This document shows positions 8,901 to 23,600 of a stretch of 64,000 nucleotides of DNA, in pieces. Location of the stretch: positions 15,340,673-15,404,672 of the forward strand of contig OX393568.1 of NCBI GenBank assembly GCA_947652115.1, in the 5' to 3' direction. The notes beneath the pieces are model-generated. The model was not told the origin of the DNA and made no database searches. It was given only the letters and a program-made list of their open reading frames with translations. Each line of letters begins with the position of its first letter. The first letter of the stretch is position 1. This DNA comes from Blastomussa wellsi (Eukaryota > Cnidaria > Anthozoa > Scleractinia > Plerogyridae). The position numbers and the translations under genes are program-made.

Positions 8901-11900
8901 TTCTCAGCTTTAATCCGGAGCTGCCTAAAAATCAAGCGAATCCTTGATGTTACACACTATTCCTCAGATCATTTGAGACCATGCATGGCTTGCCGGGTCA
9001 ACTCTTGCGCTGGAAATTTTGAAGTCTGTGATGCCATTAATTTTTATGTTGTAAATAATAATTTAATTGAATTAGTAGACTTCGTGATTTTGTTGTTATG
9101 CCCAAACTGCAATCTTCTTGCTCCGAAAAGACATAGGTTAGATTAATTTGCGTTGATTTGAGTTCAGAATAGTGCCCATTGACACCGTCAGTCCTTGCGA
9201 AAAGATGCCTTCAGAACTATAGTGTCATGTCAACTTTACCTAACCGAGTTCTGTTGAATCAAGACAGAGAAACAATAACAGTAATACTAGCACTGAACTT
9301 TCGGATAAGTGAGTCACCAAGGAGAATAGAAGCTGCCAATCCTTTTAAATTTTATAGCGTCGACATTCGAGAGAGTTTCTGGCGATAAAACAACCGCTTT
9401 TGGCGAGAAAATACAGCTTCGCAGGTGTTTCGCTCACAATTTCCTTTGACCCTGTTTACATAAATCCAGTCATAAAATGCCATATAACAAGACCAACTGA
9501 CTGTAAAGGGGCTAAAGATTGCATATTTCCAGACCAGCTGACTAGAAAAAGTCTAAAATAGGCTTCTCCGGTTGCAATAGTTTTTTTTCAATGCATTCTG
9601 ACAAAACTAGGCCTTGTGTCCGAAACACTGCATCATATGACTGGATTTATGAAAACGAGGTCAAAGAATTAATGACCCCCTTCTCACGTTGTAAGGATGA
9701 AGACTTGTTAGGCATGTTAATTAGGCGTAAAAATCGGGCCAAGAAGGGAGCGAAAATAAAATCAATAATAATAATAGCAATGTTAGTAATAATAGTAATA
9801 ATAATGATAATAATAATATTAATAATCTGTCTTGATTTAGCAAAAAAGGGGCTTGAGGCAATAGAGGAAATGTATGAGATTTCGATCTAGTTTGTTTGTT
9901 TTGCGAAGTAACCGTCGGTGACTATTGGCCACTCTTTGCATGAAATCTTACCCTTCATAATGTTCCCATGCCAAATTCGTGATGTCTGGTACATTTTACT
10001 GTAGCCCACTCCCCCCCCCCCCTCCCTCCCTCCCGCACCCCACCCGTTATTTTTGGCCATTTTTACCCAGGCCCCAGCTCGATGAGTACATCGGTTTGAA
10101 TTTTTGACACCGCGCGGTAGCTGATCTGTAGGTTTACCAATCCTGCCGTCTAAAGGAAGTTTGCCGGAGGACATCATTAAGTCCAATGAAGGTGGAAGTC
10201 CAACGATTTGCAATCTAAGCGTCGGCTATTATCTTTCCTTAAACAAAGCTCTAACGGGTGAACTTGAACAACTCGTTACGACTTGTGCGAGGCGGGATAG
10301 TGAGGTGCTTGCTTTAGACGGCAAAAAGTCCTTCGCCACACCAAATAGGACTCCCTACCGGACTTGACGGGTGATTCGAAGGCGGCCATGCCGATATGTG
10401 GCTGGAACTATTCTGTGGCGAAAGACTTAGAAAAATTCTGCTCTAATTTTGGTAGTATTGTGTCCCGCGCAAAAAAATTTCGTTACATCCGGGCGATTGC
10501 ATTCAATTTCCTAGAAAATGGCTAGCTGTGTGGGAAAACCGAGGAATAGCGTGGAATTACAGAGCCCTATTTAATGTGAGTATGATTGATTCATGTTCAT
10601 GCTTTTTTTATGGAGATTTTGCCGCTAGGTAGAAGTGCCAGATCGGTTTTCCGCTGATCTAAACGGCGATTTGTTCAGTTCGGAAGCGTAGTTTCCGGTC
10701 GCTGACCGACATGAACCATGTGCGGGTCACTAATCAAAGTACATTTCTCAGCTTTAATCCGGAGCTGCCTAAAAATCAAGCGAATCCTTGATGTTACACA
10801 CTATTCCTCAGATCATTTGAGACCATGCATGGCTTGCCGGGTCAACTCTTGCGCTGGAAATTTTGAAGTCTGTGATGCCATTAATTTTTATGTTGTAAAT
10901 AATAATTTAATTGAATTAGTAGACTTCGTGATTTTGTTGTTATGCCCAAACTGCAATCTTCTTGCTCCGAAAAGACATAGGTTAGATTAATTTGCGTTGA
11001 TTTGAGTTCAGAATAGTGCCCATTGACACCGTCAGTCCTTGCGAAAAGATGCCTTCAGAACTATAGTGTCATGTCAACTTTACCTAACCGAGTTCTGTTG
11101 AATCAAGACAGAGAAACAATAACAGTAATACTAGCACTGAACTTTCGGATAAGTGAGTCACCAAGGAGAATAGAAGCTGCCAATCCTTTTAAATTTTATA
11201 GCGTCGACATTCGAGAGAGTTTCTGGCGATAAAACAACCGCTTTTGGCGAGAAAATACAGCTTCGCAGGTGTTTCGCTCACAATTTCCTTTGACCCTGTT
11301 TACATAAATCCAGTCATAAAATGCCATATTACAAGACCAACTGACTGTAAAGGGGCTAAAGATTGCATATTTCCAGACCAGCTGACTAGAAAAAGTCTAA
11401 AATAGGCTTCTCCGGTTGCAATAGTTTTTTTTCAATGCATTCTGACAAAACTAGGCCTTGTGTCCGAAACACTGCATCATATGACTGGATTTATGAAAAC
11501 GAGGTCAAAGAATTAATGACCCCCTTCTCACGTTGTAAGGATGAAGACTTGTTAGGCATGTTAATTAGGCGTAAAAATCGGGCCAAGAAGGGAGCGAAAA
11601 TAAAATCAATAATAATAATAGCAATGTTAGTAATAATAGTAATAATAATGATAATAATAATATTAATAATCTGTCTTGATTTAGCAAAAAAGGGGCTTGA
11701 GGCAATAGAGGAAATGTATGAGATTTCGATCTAGTTTGTTTGTTTTGCGAAGTAACCGTCGGTGACTATTGGCCACTCTTTGCATGAAATCTTACCCTTC
11801 ATAATGTTCCCATGCCAAATTCGTGATGTCTGGTACATTTTACTGTAGCCCACTCCCCCCCCCCCCCCCCTCCCTCCCGCACCCCACTTGTTATTTTTGG

Positions 11901-14900
11901 CCATTTTTACCCAGGCCCCAGCTCGATGAGTACATCGGTTTGAATTTTTGACACCGCGCGGTAGCTGATCTGTAGGTTTACCAATCCTGCCGTCTAAAGG
12001 AAGTTTGCCGGAGGACATCATTAAGTCCAATGAAGGTGGAAGTCCAACGATTTGCAATCTAAGCGTCGGCTATTATCTTTCCTTAAACAAAGCTCTAACG
12101 GGTGAACTTGAACAACTCGTTACGACTTGTGCGAGGCGGGATAGTGAGGTGCTTGCTTTAGACGGCAAAAAGTCCTTCGCCACACCAAATAGGACTCCCT
12201 ACCGGACTTGACGGGTGATTCGAAGGCGGCCATGCCGATATGTGGCTGGAACTATTCTGTGGCGAAAGACTTAGAAAAATTCTGCTCTAATTTTGGTAGT
12301 ATTGTGTCCCGCGCAAAAAAATTTCGTTACATCCGGGCGATTGCATTCAATTTCCTAGAAAATGGCTAGCTGTGTGGGAAAACCGAGGAATAGCGTGGAA
12401 TTACAGAGCCCTATTTAATGTGAGTACGATTGATTCATGTTCATGCTTTTTTTATGGAGATTTTGCCGCTAGGTAGAAGTGCCAGATCGGTTTTCCGCTG
12501 ATCTAAACGGCGATTTGTTCAGTTCGGAAGCGTAGTTTCCGGTCGCTGACCGACATGAACCATGTGCGGGTCACTAATCAAAGTACATTTCTCAGCTTTA
12601 ATCCGGAGCTGCCTAAAAATCAAGCGAATCCTTGATGTTACACACTATTCCTCAGATCATTTGAGACCATGCATGGCTTGCCGGGTCAACTCTTGCGCTG
12701 GAAATTTTGAAGTCTGTGATGCCATTAATTTTTATGTTGTAAATAATAATTTAATTGAATTAGTAGACTTTGTGATTTTGTTGTTATGCCCAAACTGCAA
12801 TCTTCTTGCTCCGAAAAGACATAGGTTAGATTAATTTGCGTTGATTTGAGTTCAGAATAGTGCCCATTGACACCGTCAGTCCTTGCGAAAAGATGCCTTC
12901 AGAACTATAGTGTCATGTCAACTTTACCTAACCGAGTTCTGTTGAATCAAGACAGAGAAACAATAACAGTAATACTAGCACTGAACTTTCGGATAAGTGA
13001 GTCACCAAGGAGAATAGAAGCTGCCAATCCTTTTAAATTTTATAGCGTCGACATTCGAGAGAGTTTCTGGCGATAAAACAACCGCTTTTGGCGAGAAAAT
13101 ACAGCTTCGCAGGTGTTTTGCTCACAATTTCCTTTGACCCTGTTTACATAAATCCAGTCATAAAATGCCATATTACAAGACCAACTGACTGTAAAGGGGC
13201 TAAAGATTGCATATTTCCAGACCAGCTGACTAGAAAAAGTCTAAAATAGGCTTCTCCGGTTGCAATAGTTTTTTTTCAATGCATTCTGACAAAACTAGGC
13301 CTTGTGTCCGAAACACTGCATCATATGACTGGATTTATGAAAACGAGGTCAAAGAATTAATGACCCCCTTCTCACGTTGTAAGGATGAAGACTTGTTAGG
13401 CATGTTAATTAGGCGTAAAAATCGGGCCAAGAAGGGAGCGAAAATAAAATCAATAATAATAATAGCAATGTTAGTAATAATAGTAATAATAATGATAATA
13501 ATAATATTAATAATCTGTCTTGATTTAGCAAAAAAGGGGCTTGAGGCAATAGAGGAAATGTATGAGATTTCGATCTAGTTTGTTTGTTTTGCGAAGTAAC
13601 CGTCGGTGACTATTGGCCACTCTTTGCATGAAATCTTACCCTTCATAATGTTCCCATGCCAAATTCGTGATGTCTGGTACATTTTACTGTAGCCCACTCC
13701 CCCCCCCCTCCCTCCCGCACCCCACCCGTTATTTTTGGCCATTTTTACCCAGGCCCCAGCTCGATGAGTACATCGGTTTGAATTTTTGACACCGCGCAGT
13801 AGCTGATCTGTAGGTTTACCAATCCTGCCGTCTAAAGGAAGTTTGCCGGAGGACATCATTAAGTCCAATGAAGGTGGAAGTCCAACGATTTGCAATCTAA
13901 GCGTCGGCTATTATCTTTCCTTAAACAAAGCTCTAACGGGTGAACTTGAACAACTCGTTACGACTTGTGCGAGGCGGGATAGTGAGGTGCTTGCTTTAGA
14001 CGGCAAAAAGTCCTTCGCCACACCAAATAGGACTCCCTACCGGACTTGACGGGTGATTCGAAGGCGGCCATGCCGATATGTGGCTGGAACTATTCTGTGG
14101 CGAAAGACTTAGAAAAATTCTGCTCTAATTTTGGTAGTATTGTGTCCCGCGCAAAAAAATTTCGTTACATCCGGGCGATTGCATTCAATTTCCTAGAAAA
14201 TGGCTAGCTGTGTGGGAAAACCGAGGAATAGCGTGGAATTACAGAGCCCTATTTAATGTGAGTATGATTGATTCATGTTCATGCTTTTTTTATGGAGATT
14301 TTGCCGCTAGGTAGAAGTGCCAGATCGGTTTTCCGCTGATCTAAACGGCGATTTGTTCAGTTCGGAAGCGTAGTTTCCGGTCGCTGACCGACATGAACCA
14401 TGTGCGGGTCACTAATCAAAGTACATTTCTCAGCTTTAATCCGGAGCTGCCTAAAAATCAAGCGAATCCTTGATGTTACACACTATTCCTCAGATCATTT
14501 GAGACCATGCATGGCTTGCCGGGTCAACTCTTGCGCTGGAAATTTTGAAGTCTGTGATGCCATTAATTTTTATGTTGTAAATAATAATTTAATTGAATTA
14601 GTAGACTTCGTGATTTTGTTGTTATGCCCAAACTGCAATCTTCTTGCTCCGAAAAGACATAGGTTAGATTAATTTGCGTTGATTTGAGTTCAGAATAGTG
14701 CCCATTGACACCGTCAGTCCTTGCGAAAAGATGCCTTCAGAACTATAGTGTCATGTCAACTTTACCTAACCGAGTTCTGTTGAATCAAGACAGAGAAACA
14801 ATAACAGTAATACTAGCACTGAACTTTCGGATAAGTGAGTCACCAAGGAGAATAGAAGCTGCCAATCCTTTTAAATTTTATAGCGTCGACATTCGAGAGA

Positions 14901-17002
14901 GTTTCTGGCGATAAAACAACCGCTTTTGGCGAGAAAATACAGCTTCGCAGGTGTTTCGCTCACAATTTCCTTTGACCCTGTTTACATAAATCCAGTCATA
15001 AAATGCCATATTACAAGACCAACTGACTGTAAAGGGGCTAAAGATTGCATATTTCCAGACCAGCTGACTAGAAAAAGTCTAAAATAGGCTTCTCCGGTTG
15101 CAATAGTTTTTTTTCAATGCATTCTGACAAAACTAGGCCTTGTGTCCGAAACACTGCATCATATGACTGGATTTATGAAAACGAGGTCAAAGAATTAATG
15201 ACCCCCTTCTCACGTTGTAAGGATGAAGACTTGTTAGGCATGTTAATTAGGCGTAAAAATCGGGCCAAGAAGGGAGCGAAAATAAAATCAATAATAATAA
15301 TAGCAATGTTAGTAATAATAGTAATAATAATGATAATAATAATATTAATAATCTGTCTTGATTTAGCAAAAAAGGGGCTTGAGGCAATAGAGGAAATGTA
15401 TGAGATTTCGATCTAGTTTGTTTGTTTTGCGAAGTAACCGTCGGTGACTATTGGCCACTCTTTGCATGAAATCTTACCCTTCATAATGTTCCCATGCCAA
15501 ATTCGTGATGTCTGGTACATTTTACTGTAGCCCACTCCCCCCCCCCCCCTCCCTCCCGCACCCCACCCGTTATTTTTGGCCATTTTTACCCAGGCCCCAG
15601 CTCGATGAGTACATCGGTTTGAATTTTTGACACCGCGCGGTAGCTGATCTGTAGGTTTACCAATCCTGCCGTCTAAAGGAAGTTTGCCGGAGGACATCAT
15701 TAAGTCCAATGAAGGTGGAAGTCCAACGATTTGCAATCTAAGCGTCGGCTATTATCTTTCCTTAAACAAAGCTCTAACGGGTGAACTTGAACAACTCGTT
15801 ACGACTTGTGCGAGGCGGGATAGTGAGGTGCTTGCTTTAGACGGCAAAAAGTCCTTCGCCACACCAAATAGGACTCCCTACCGGACTTGACGGGTGATTC
15901 GAAGGCGGCCATGCCGATATGTGGCTGGAACTATTCTGTGGCGAAAGACTTAGAAAAATTCTGCTCTAATTTTGGTAGTATTGTGTCCCGCGCAAAAAAA
16001 TTTCGTTACATCCGGGCGATTGCATTCAATTTCCTAGAAAATGGCTAGCTGTGTGGGAAAACCGAGGAATAGCGTGGAATTACAGAGCCCTATTTAATGT
16101 GAGTACGATTGATTCATGTTCATGCTTTTTTTATGGAGATTTTGCCGCTAGGTAGAAGTGCCAGATCGGTTTTCCGCTGATCTAAACGGCGATTTGTTCA
16201 GTTCGGAAGCGTAGTTTCCGGTCGCTGACCGACATGAACCATGTGCGGGTCACTAATCAAAGTACATTTCTCAGCTTTAATCCGGAGCTGCCTAAAAATC
16301 AAGCGAATCCTTGATGTTACACACTATTCCTCAGATCATTTGAGACCATGCATGGCTTGCCGGGTCAACTCTTGCGCTGGAAATTTTGAAGTCTGTGATG
16401 CCATTAATTTTTATGTTGTAAATAATAATTTAATTGAATTAGTAGACTTCGTGATTTTGTTGTTATGCCCAAACTGCAATCTTCTTGCTCCGAAAAGACA
16501 TAGGTTAGATTAATTTGCGTTGATTTGAGTTCAGAATAGTGCCCATTGACACCGTCAGTCCTTGCGAAAAGATGCCTTCAGAACTATAGTGTCATGTCAA
16601 CTTTACCTAACCGAGTTCTGTTGAATCAAGACAGAGAAACAATAACAGTAATACTAGCACTGAACTTTCGGATAAGTGAGTCACCAAGGAGAATAGAAGC
16701 TGCCAATCCTTTTAAATTTTATAGCGTCGACATTCGAGAGAGTTTCTGGCGATAAAACAACCGCTTTTGGCGAGAAAATACAGCTTCGCAGGTGTTTCGC
16801 TCACAATTTCCTTTGACCCTGTTTACATAAATCCAGTCATAAAATGCCATATTACAAGACCAACTGACTGTAAAGGGGCTAAAGATTGCATATTTCCAGA
16901 CCAGCTGACTAGAAAAAGTCTAAAATAGGCTTCTCCGGTTGCAATAGTTTTTTTTCAATGCATTCTGACAAAACTAGGCCTTGTGTCCGAAACACTGCAT
17001 CA

Positions 17003-18829
17003 TATGACTGGATTTATGAAAACGAGGTCAAAGAATTAATGACCCCCTTCTCACGTTGTAAGGATGAAGACTTGTTAGGCATGTTAATTAGGCGTAAAAA
17101 TCGGGCCAAGAAGGGAGCGAAAATAAAATCAATAATAATAATAGCAATGTTAGTAATAATAGTAATAATAATGATAATAATAATATTAATAATCTGTCTT
17201 GATTTAGCAAAAAAGGGGCTTGAGGCAATAGAGGAAATGTATGAGATTTCGATCTAGTTTGTTTGTTTTGCGAAGTAACCGTCGGTGACTATTGGCCACT
17301 CTTTGCATGAAATCTTACCCTTCATAATGTTCCCATGCCAAATTCGTGATGTCTGGTACATTTTACTGTAGCCCACTCCCTCCCGCACCCCACCCGTTAT
17401 TTTTGGCCATTTTTACCCAGGCCCCAGCTCGATGAGTACATCGGTTTGAATTTTTGACACCGCGCGGTAGCTGATCTGTAGGTTTACCAATCCTGCCGTC
17501 TAAAGGAAGTTTGCCGGAGGACATCATTAAGTCCAATGAAGGTGGAAGTCCAACGATTTGCAATCTAAGCGTCGGCTATTATCTTTCCTTAAACAAAGCT
17601 CTAACGGGTGAACTTGAACAACTCGTTACGACTTGTGCGAGGCGGGATAGTGAGGTGCTTGCTTTAGACGGCAAAAAGTCCTTCGCCACACCAAATAGGA
17701 CTCCCTACCGGACTTGACGGGTGATTCGAAGGCGGCCATGCCGATATGTGGCTGGAACTATTCTGTGGCGAAAGACTTAGAAAAATTCTGCTCTAATTTT
17801 GGTAGTATTGTGTCCCGCGCAAAAAAATTTCGTTACATCCGGGCGATTGCATTCAATTTCCTAGAAAATGGCTAGCTGTGTGGGAAAACCGAGGAATAGC
17901 GTGGAATTACAGAGCCCTATTTAATGTGAGTATGATTGATTCATGTTCATGCTTTTTTTATGGAGATTTTGCCGCTAGGTAGAAGTGCCAGATCGGTTTT
18001 CCGCTGATCTAAACGGCGATTTGTTCAGTTCGGAAGCGTAGTTTCCGGTCGCTGACCGACATGAACCATGTGCGGGTCACTAATCAAAGTACATTTCTCA
18101 GCTTTAATCCGGAGCTGCCTAAAAATCAAGCGAATCCTTGATGTTACACACTATTCCTCAGATCATTTGAGACCATGCATGGCTTGCCGGGTCAACTCTT
18201 GCGCTGGAAATTTTGAAGTCTGTGATGCCATTAATTTTTATGTTGTAAATAATAATTTAATTGAATTAGTAGACTTCGTGATTTTGTTGTTATGCCCAAA
18301 CTGCAATCTTCTTGCTCCGAAAAGACATAGGTTAGATTAATTTGCGTTGATTTGAGTTCAGAATAGTGCCCATTGACACCGTCAGTCCTTGCGAAAAGAT
18401 GCCTTCAGAACTATAGTGTCATGTCAACTTTACCTAACCGAGTTCTGTTGAATCAAGACAGAGAAACAATAACAGTAATACTAGCACTGAACTTTCGGAT
18501 AAGTGAGTCACCAAGGAGAATAGAAGCTGCCAATCCTTTTAAATTTTATAGCGTCGACATTCGAGAGAGTTTCTGGCGATAAAACAACCGCTTTTGGCGA
18601 GAAAATACAGCTTCGCAGGTGTTTCGCTCACAATTTCCTTTGACCCTGTTTACATAAATCCAGTCATAAAATGCCATATTACAAGACCAACTGACTGTAA
18701 AGGGGCTAAAGATTGCATATTTCCAGACCAGCTGACTAGAAAAAGTCTAAAATAGGCTTCTCCGGTTGCAATAGTTTTTTTTCAATGCATTCTGACAAAA
18801 CTAGGCCTTGTGTCCGAAACACTGCATCA
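17003..18829 (+). repeat. Satellite monomer 8, shortest copy
   Basis: At 1,827 bp it lacks the extended C-run found in the other monomers (near 17377). The rest matches the consensus, which shows the C-tract is a mutable, non-essential part of the unit. Confidence 0.9.
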
Positions 18830-20669
18830 TATGACTGGATTTATGAAAACGAGGTCAAAGAATTAATGACCCCCTTCTCACGTTGTAAGGATGAAGACTT
18901 GTTAGGCATGTTAATTAGGCGTAAAAATCGGGCCAAGAAGGGAGCGAAAATAAAATCAATAATAATAATAGCAATGTTAGTAATAATAGTAATAATAATG
19001 ATAATAATAATATTAATAATCTGTCTTGATTTAGCAAAAAAGGGGCTTGAGGCAATAGAGGAAATGTATGAGATTTCGATCTAGTTTGTTTGTTTTGCGA
19101 AGTAACCGTCGGTGACTATTGGCCACTCTTTGCATGAAATCTTACCCTTCATAATGTTCCCATGCCAAATTCGTGATGTCTGGTACATTTTACTGTAGCC
19201 CACTCCCCCCCCCCCCTCCCTCCCGCACCCCACCCGTTATTTTTGGCCATTTTTACCCAGGCCCCAGCTCGATGAGTACATCGGTTTGAATTTTTGACAC
19301 CGCGCGGTAGCTGATCTGTAGGTTTACCAATCCTGCCGTCTAAAGGAAGTTTGCCGGAGGACATCATTAAGTCCAATGAAGGTGGAAGTCCAACGATTTG
19401 CAATCTAAGCGTCGGCTATTATCTTTCCTTGAACAAAGCTCTAACGGGTGAACTTGAACAACTCGTTACGACTTGTGCGAGGCGGGATAGTGAGGTGCTT
19501 GCTTTAGACGGCAAAAAGTCCTTCGCCACACCAAATAGGACTCCCTACCGGACTTGACGGGTGATTCGAAGGCGGCCATGCCGATATGTGGCTGGAACTA
19601 TTCTGTGGCGAAAGACTTAGAAAAATTCTGCTCTAATTTTGGTAGTATTGTGTCCCGCGCAAAAAAATTTCGTTACATCCGGGCGATTGCATTCAATTTC
19701 CTAGAAAATGGCTAGCTGTGTGGGAAAACCGAGGAATAGCGTGGAATTACAGAGCCCTATTTAATGTGAGTACGATTGATTCATGTTCATGCTTTTTTTA
19801 TGGAGATTTTGCCGCTAGGTAGAAGTGCCAGATCGGTTTTCCGCTGATCTAAACGGCGATTTGTTCAGTTCGGAAGCGTAGTTTCCGGTCGCTGACCGAC
19901 ATGAACCATGTGCGGGTCACTAATCAAAGTACATTTCTCAGCTTTAATCCGGAGCTGCCTAAAAATCAAGCGAATCCTTGATGTTACACACTATTCCTCA
20001 GATCATTTGAGACCATGCATGGCTTGCCGGGTCAACTCTTGCGCTGGAAATTTTGAAGTCTGTGATGCCATTAATTTTTATGTTGTAAATAATAATTTAA
20101 TTGAATTAGTAGACTTCGTGATTTTGTTGTTATGCCCAAACTGCAATCTTCTTGCTCCGAAAAGACATAGGTTAGATTAATTTGCGTTGATTTGAGTTCA
20201 GAATAGTGCCCATTGACACCGTCAGTCCTTGCGAAAAGATGCCTTCAGAACTATAGTGTCATGTCAACTTTACCTAACCGAGTTCTGTTGAATCAAGACA
20301 GAGAAACAATAACAGTAATACTAGCACTGAACTTTCGGATAAGTGAGTCACCAAGGAGAATAGAAGCTGCCAATCCTTTTAAATTTTATAGCGTCGACAT
20401 TCGAGAGAGTTTCTGGCGATAAAACAACCGCTTTTGGCGAGAAAATACAGCTTCGCAGGTGTTTCGCTCACAATTTCCTTTGACCCTGTTTACATAAATC
20501 CAGTCATAAAATGCCATATTACAAGACCAACTGACTGTAAAGGGGCTAAAGATTGCATATTTCCAGACCAGCTGACTAGAAAAAGTCTAAAATAGGCTTC
20601 TCCGGTTGCAATAGTTTTTTTTCAATGCATTCTGACAAAACTAGGCCTTGTGTCCGAAACACTGCATCA

Positions 20670-23600
20670 TATGACTGGATTTATGAAAACGAGGTCAAAG
20701 AATTAATGACCCCCTTCTCACGTTGTAAGGATGAAGACTTGTTAGGCATGTTAATTAGGCGTAAAAATCGGGCCAAGAAGGGAGCGAAAATAAAATCAAT
20801 AATAATAATAGCAATGTTAGTAATAATAGTAATAATAATGATAATAATAATATTAATAATCTGTCTTGATTTAGCAAAAAAGGGGCTTGAGGCAATAGAG
20901 GAAATGTATGAGATTTCGATCTAGTTTGTTTGTTTTGCGAAGTAACCGTCGGTGACTATTGGCCACTCTTTGCATGAAATCTTACCCTTCATAATGTTCC
21001 CATGCCAAATTCGTGATGTCTGGTACATTTTACTGTAGCCCACTCCCCCCCCCCCCCTCCCTCCCGCACCCCACCCGTTATTTTTGGCCATTTTTACCCA
21101 GGCCCCAGCTCGATGAGTACATCGGTTTGAATTTTTGACACCGCGCGGTAGCTGATCTGTAGGTTTACCAATCCTGCCGTCTAAAGGAAGTTTGCCGGAG
21201 GACATCATTAAGTCCAATGAAGGTGGAAGTCCAACGATTTGCAATCTAAGCGTCGGCTATTATCTTTCCTTAAACAAAGCTCTAACGGGTGAACTTGAAC
21301 AACTCGTTACGACTTGTGCGAGGCGGGATAGTGAGGTGCTTGCTTTAGACGGCAAAAAGTCCTTCGCCACACCAAATAGGACTCCCTACCGGACTTGACG
21401 GGTGATTCGAAGGCGGCCATGCCGATATGTGGCTGGAACTATTCTGTGGCGAAAGACTTAGAAAAATTCTGCTCTAATTTTGGTAGTATTGTGTCCCGCG
21501 CAAAAAAATTTCGTTACATCCGGGCGATTGCATTCAATTTCCTAGAAAATGGCTAGCTGTGTGGGAAAACCGAGGAATAGCGTGGAATTACAGAGCCCTA
21601 TTTAATGTGAGTACGATTGATTCATGTTCATGCTTTTTTTATGGAGATTTTGCCGCTAGGTAGAAGTGCCAGATCGGTTTTCCGCTGATCTAAACGGCGA
21701 TTTGTTCAGTTCGGAAGCGTAGTTTCCGGTCGCTGACCGACATGAACCATGTGTGGGTCACTAATCAAAGTACATTTTTCAGCTTTAATCCGGAGCTGCC
21801 TAAAAATCAAGCGAATCCTTGATGTTACACACTATTCCTCAGATCATTTGAGACCATGCATGGCTTGCCGGGTCAACTCTTGCGCTGGAAATTTTGAAGT
21901 CTGTGATGCCATTAATTTTTATGTTGTAAATAATAATTTAATTGAATTAGTAGACTTCGTGATTTTGTTGTTATGCCCAAACTGCAATCTTCTTGCTCCG
22001 AAAAGACATAGGTTAGATTAATTTGCGTTGATTTGAGTTCAGAATAGTGCCCATTGACACCGTCAGTCCTTGCGAAAAGATGCCTTCAGAACTATAGTGT
22101 CATGTCAACTTTACCTAACCGAGTTCTGTTGAATCAAGACAGAGAAACAATAACAGTAATACTAGCACTGAACTTTCGGATAAGTGAGTCACCAAGGAGA
22201 ATAGAAGCTGCCAATCCTTTTAAATTTTATAGCGTCGACATTCGAGAGAGTTTCTGGCGATAAAACAACCGCTTTTGGCGAGAAAATACAGCTTCGCAGG
22301 TGTTTCGCTCACAATTTCCTTTGACCCTGTTTACATAAATCCAGTCATAAAATGCCATATTACAAGACCAACTGACTGTAAAGGGGCTAAAGATTGCATA
22401 TTTCCAGACCAGCTGACTAGAAAAAGTCTAAAATAGGCTTCTCCGGTTGCAATAGTTTTTTTTCAATGCATTCTGACAAAACTAGGCCTTGTGTCCGAAA
22501 CACTGCATCATATGACTGGATTTATGAAAACGAGGTCAAAGAATTAATGACCCCCTTCTCACGTTGTAAGGATGAAGACTTGTTAGGCATGTTAATTAGG
22601 CGTAAAAATCGGGCCAAGAAGGGAGCGAAAATAAAATCAATAATAATAATAGCAATGTTAGTAATAATAGTAATAATAATGATAATAATAATATTAATAA
22701 TCTGTCTTGATTTAGCAAAAAAGGGGCTTGAGGCAATAGAGGAAATGTATGAGATTTCGATCTAGTTTGTTTGTTTTGCGAAGTAACCGTCGGTGACTAT
22801 TGGCCACTCTTTGCATGAAATCTTACCCTTCATAATGTTCCCATGCCAAATTCGTGATGTCTGGTACATTTTACTGTAGCCCACTCCCCCCCCCCCTCCC
22901 TCCCTCCCGCACCCCACCCGTTATTTTTGGCCATTTTTACCCAGGCCCCAGCTCGATGAGTACATCGGTTTGAATTTTTGACACCGCGCGGTAGCTGATC
23001 TGTAGGTTTACCAATCCTGCCGTCTAAAGGAAGTTTGCCGGAGGACATCATTAAGTCCAATGAAGGTGGAAGTCCAACGATTTGCAATCTAAGCGTCGGC
23101 TATTATCTTTCCTTAAACAAAGCTCTAACGGGTGAACTTGAACAACTCGTTACGACTTGTGCGAGGCGGGATAGTGAGGTGCTTGCTTTAGACGGCAAAA
23201 AGTCCTTCGCCACACCAAATAGGACTCCCTACCGGACTTGACGGGTGATTCGAAGGCGGCCATGCCGATATGTGGCTGGAACTATTCTGTGGCGAAAGAC
23301 TTAGAAAAATTCTGCTCTAATTTTGGTAGTATTGTGTCCCGCGCAAAAAAATTTCGTTACATCCGGGCGATTGCATTCAATTTCCTAGAAAATGGCTAGC
23401 TGTGTGGGAAAACCGAGGAATAGCGTGGAATTACAGAGCCCTATTTAATGTGAGTATGATTGATTCATGTTCATGCTTTTTTTATGGAGATTTTGCCGCT
23501 AGGTAGAAGTGCCAGATCGGTTTTCCGCTGATCTAAACGGCGATTTGTTCAGTTCGGAAGCGTAGTTTCCGGTCGCTGACCGACATGAACCATGTGCGGG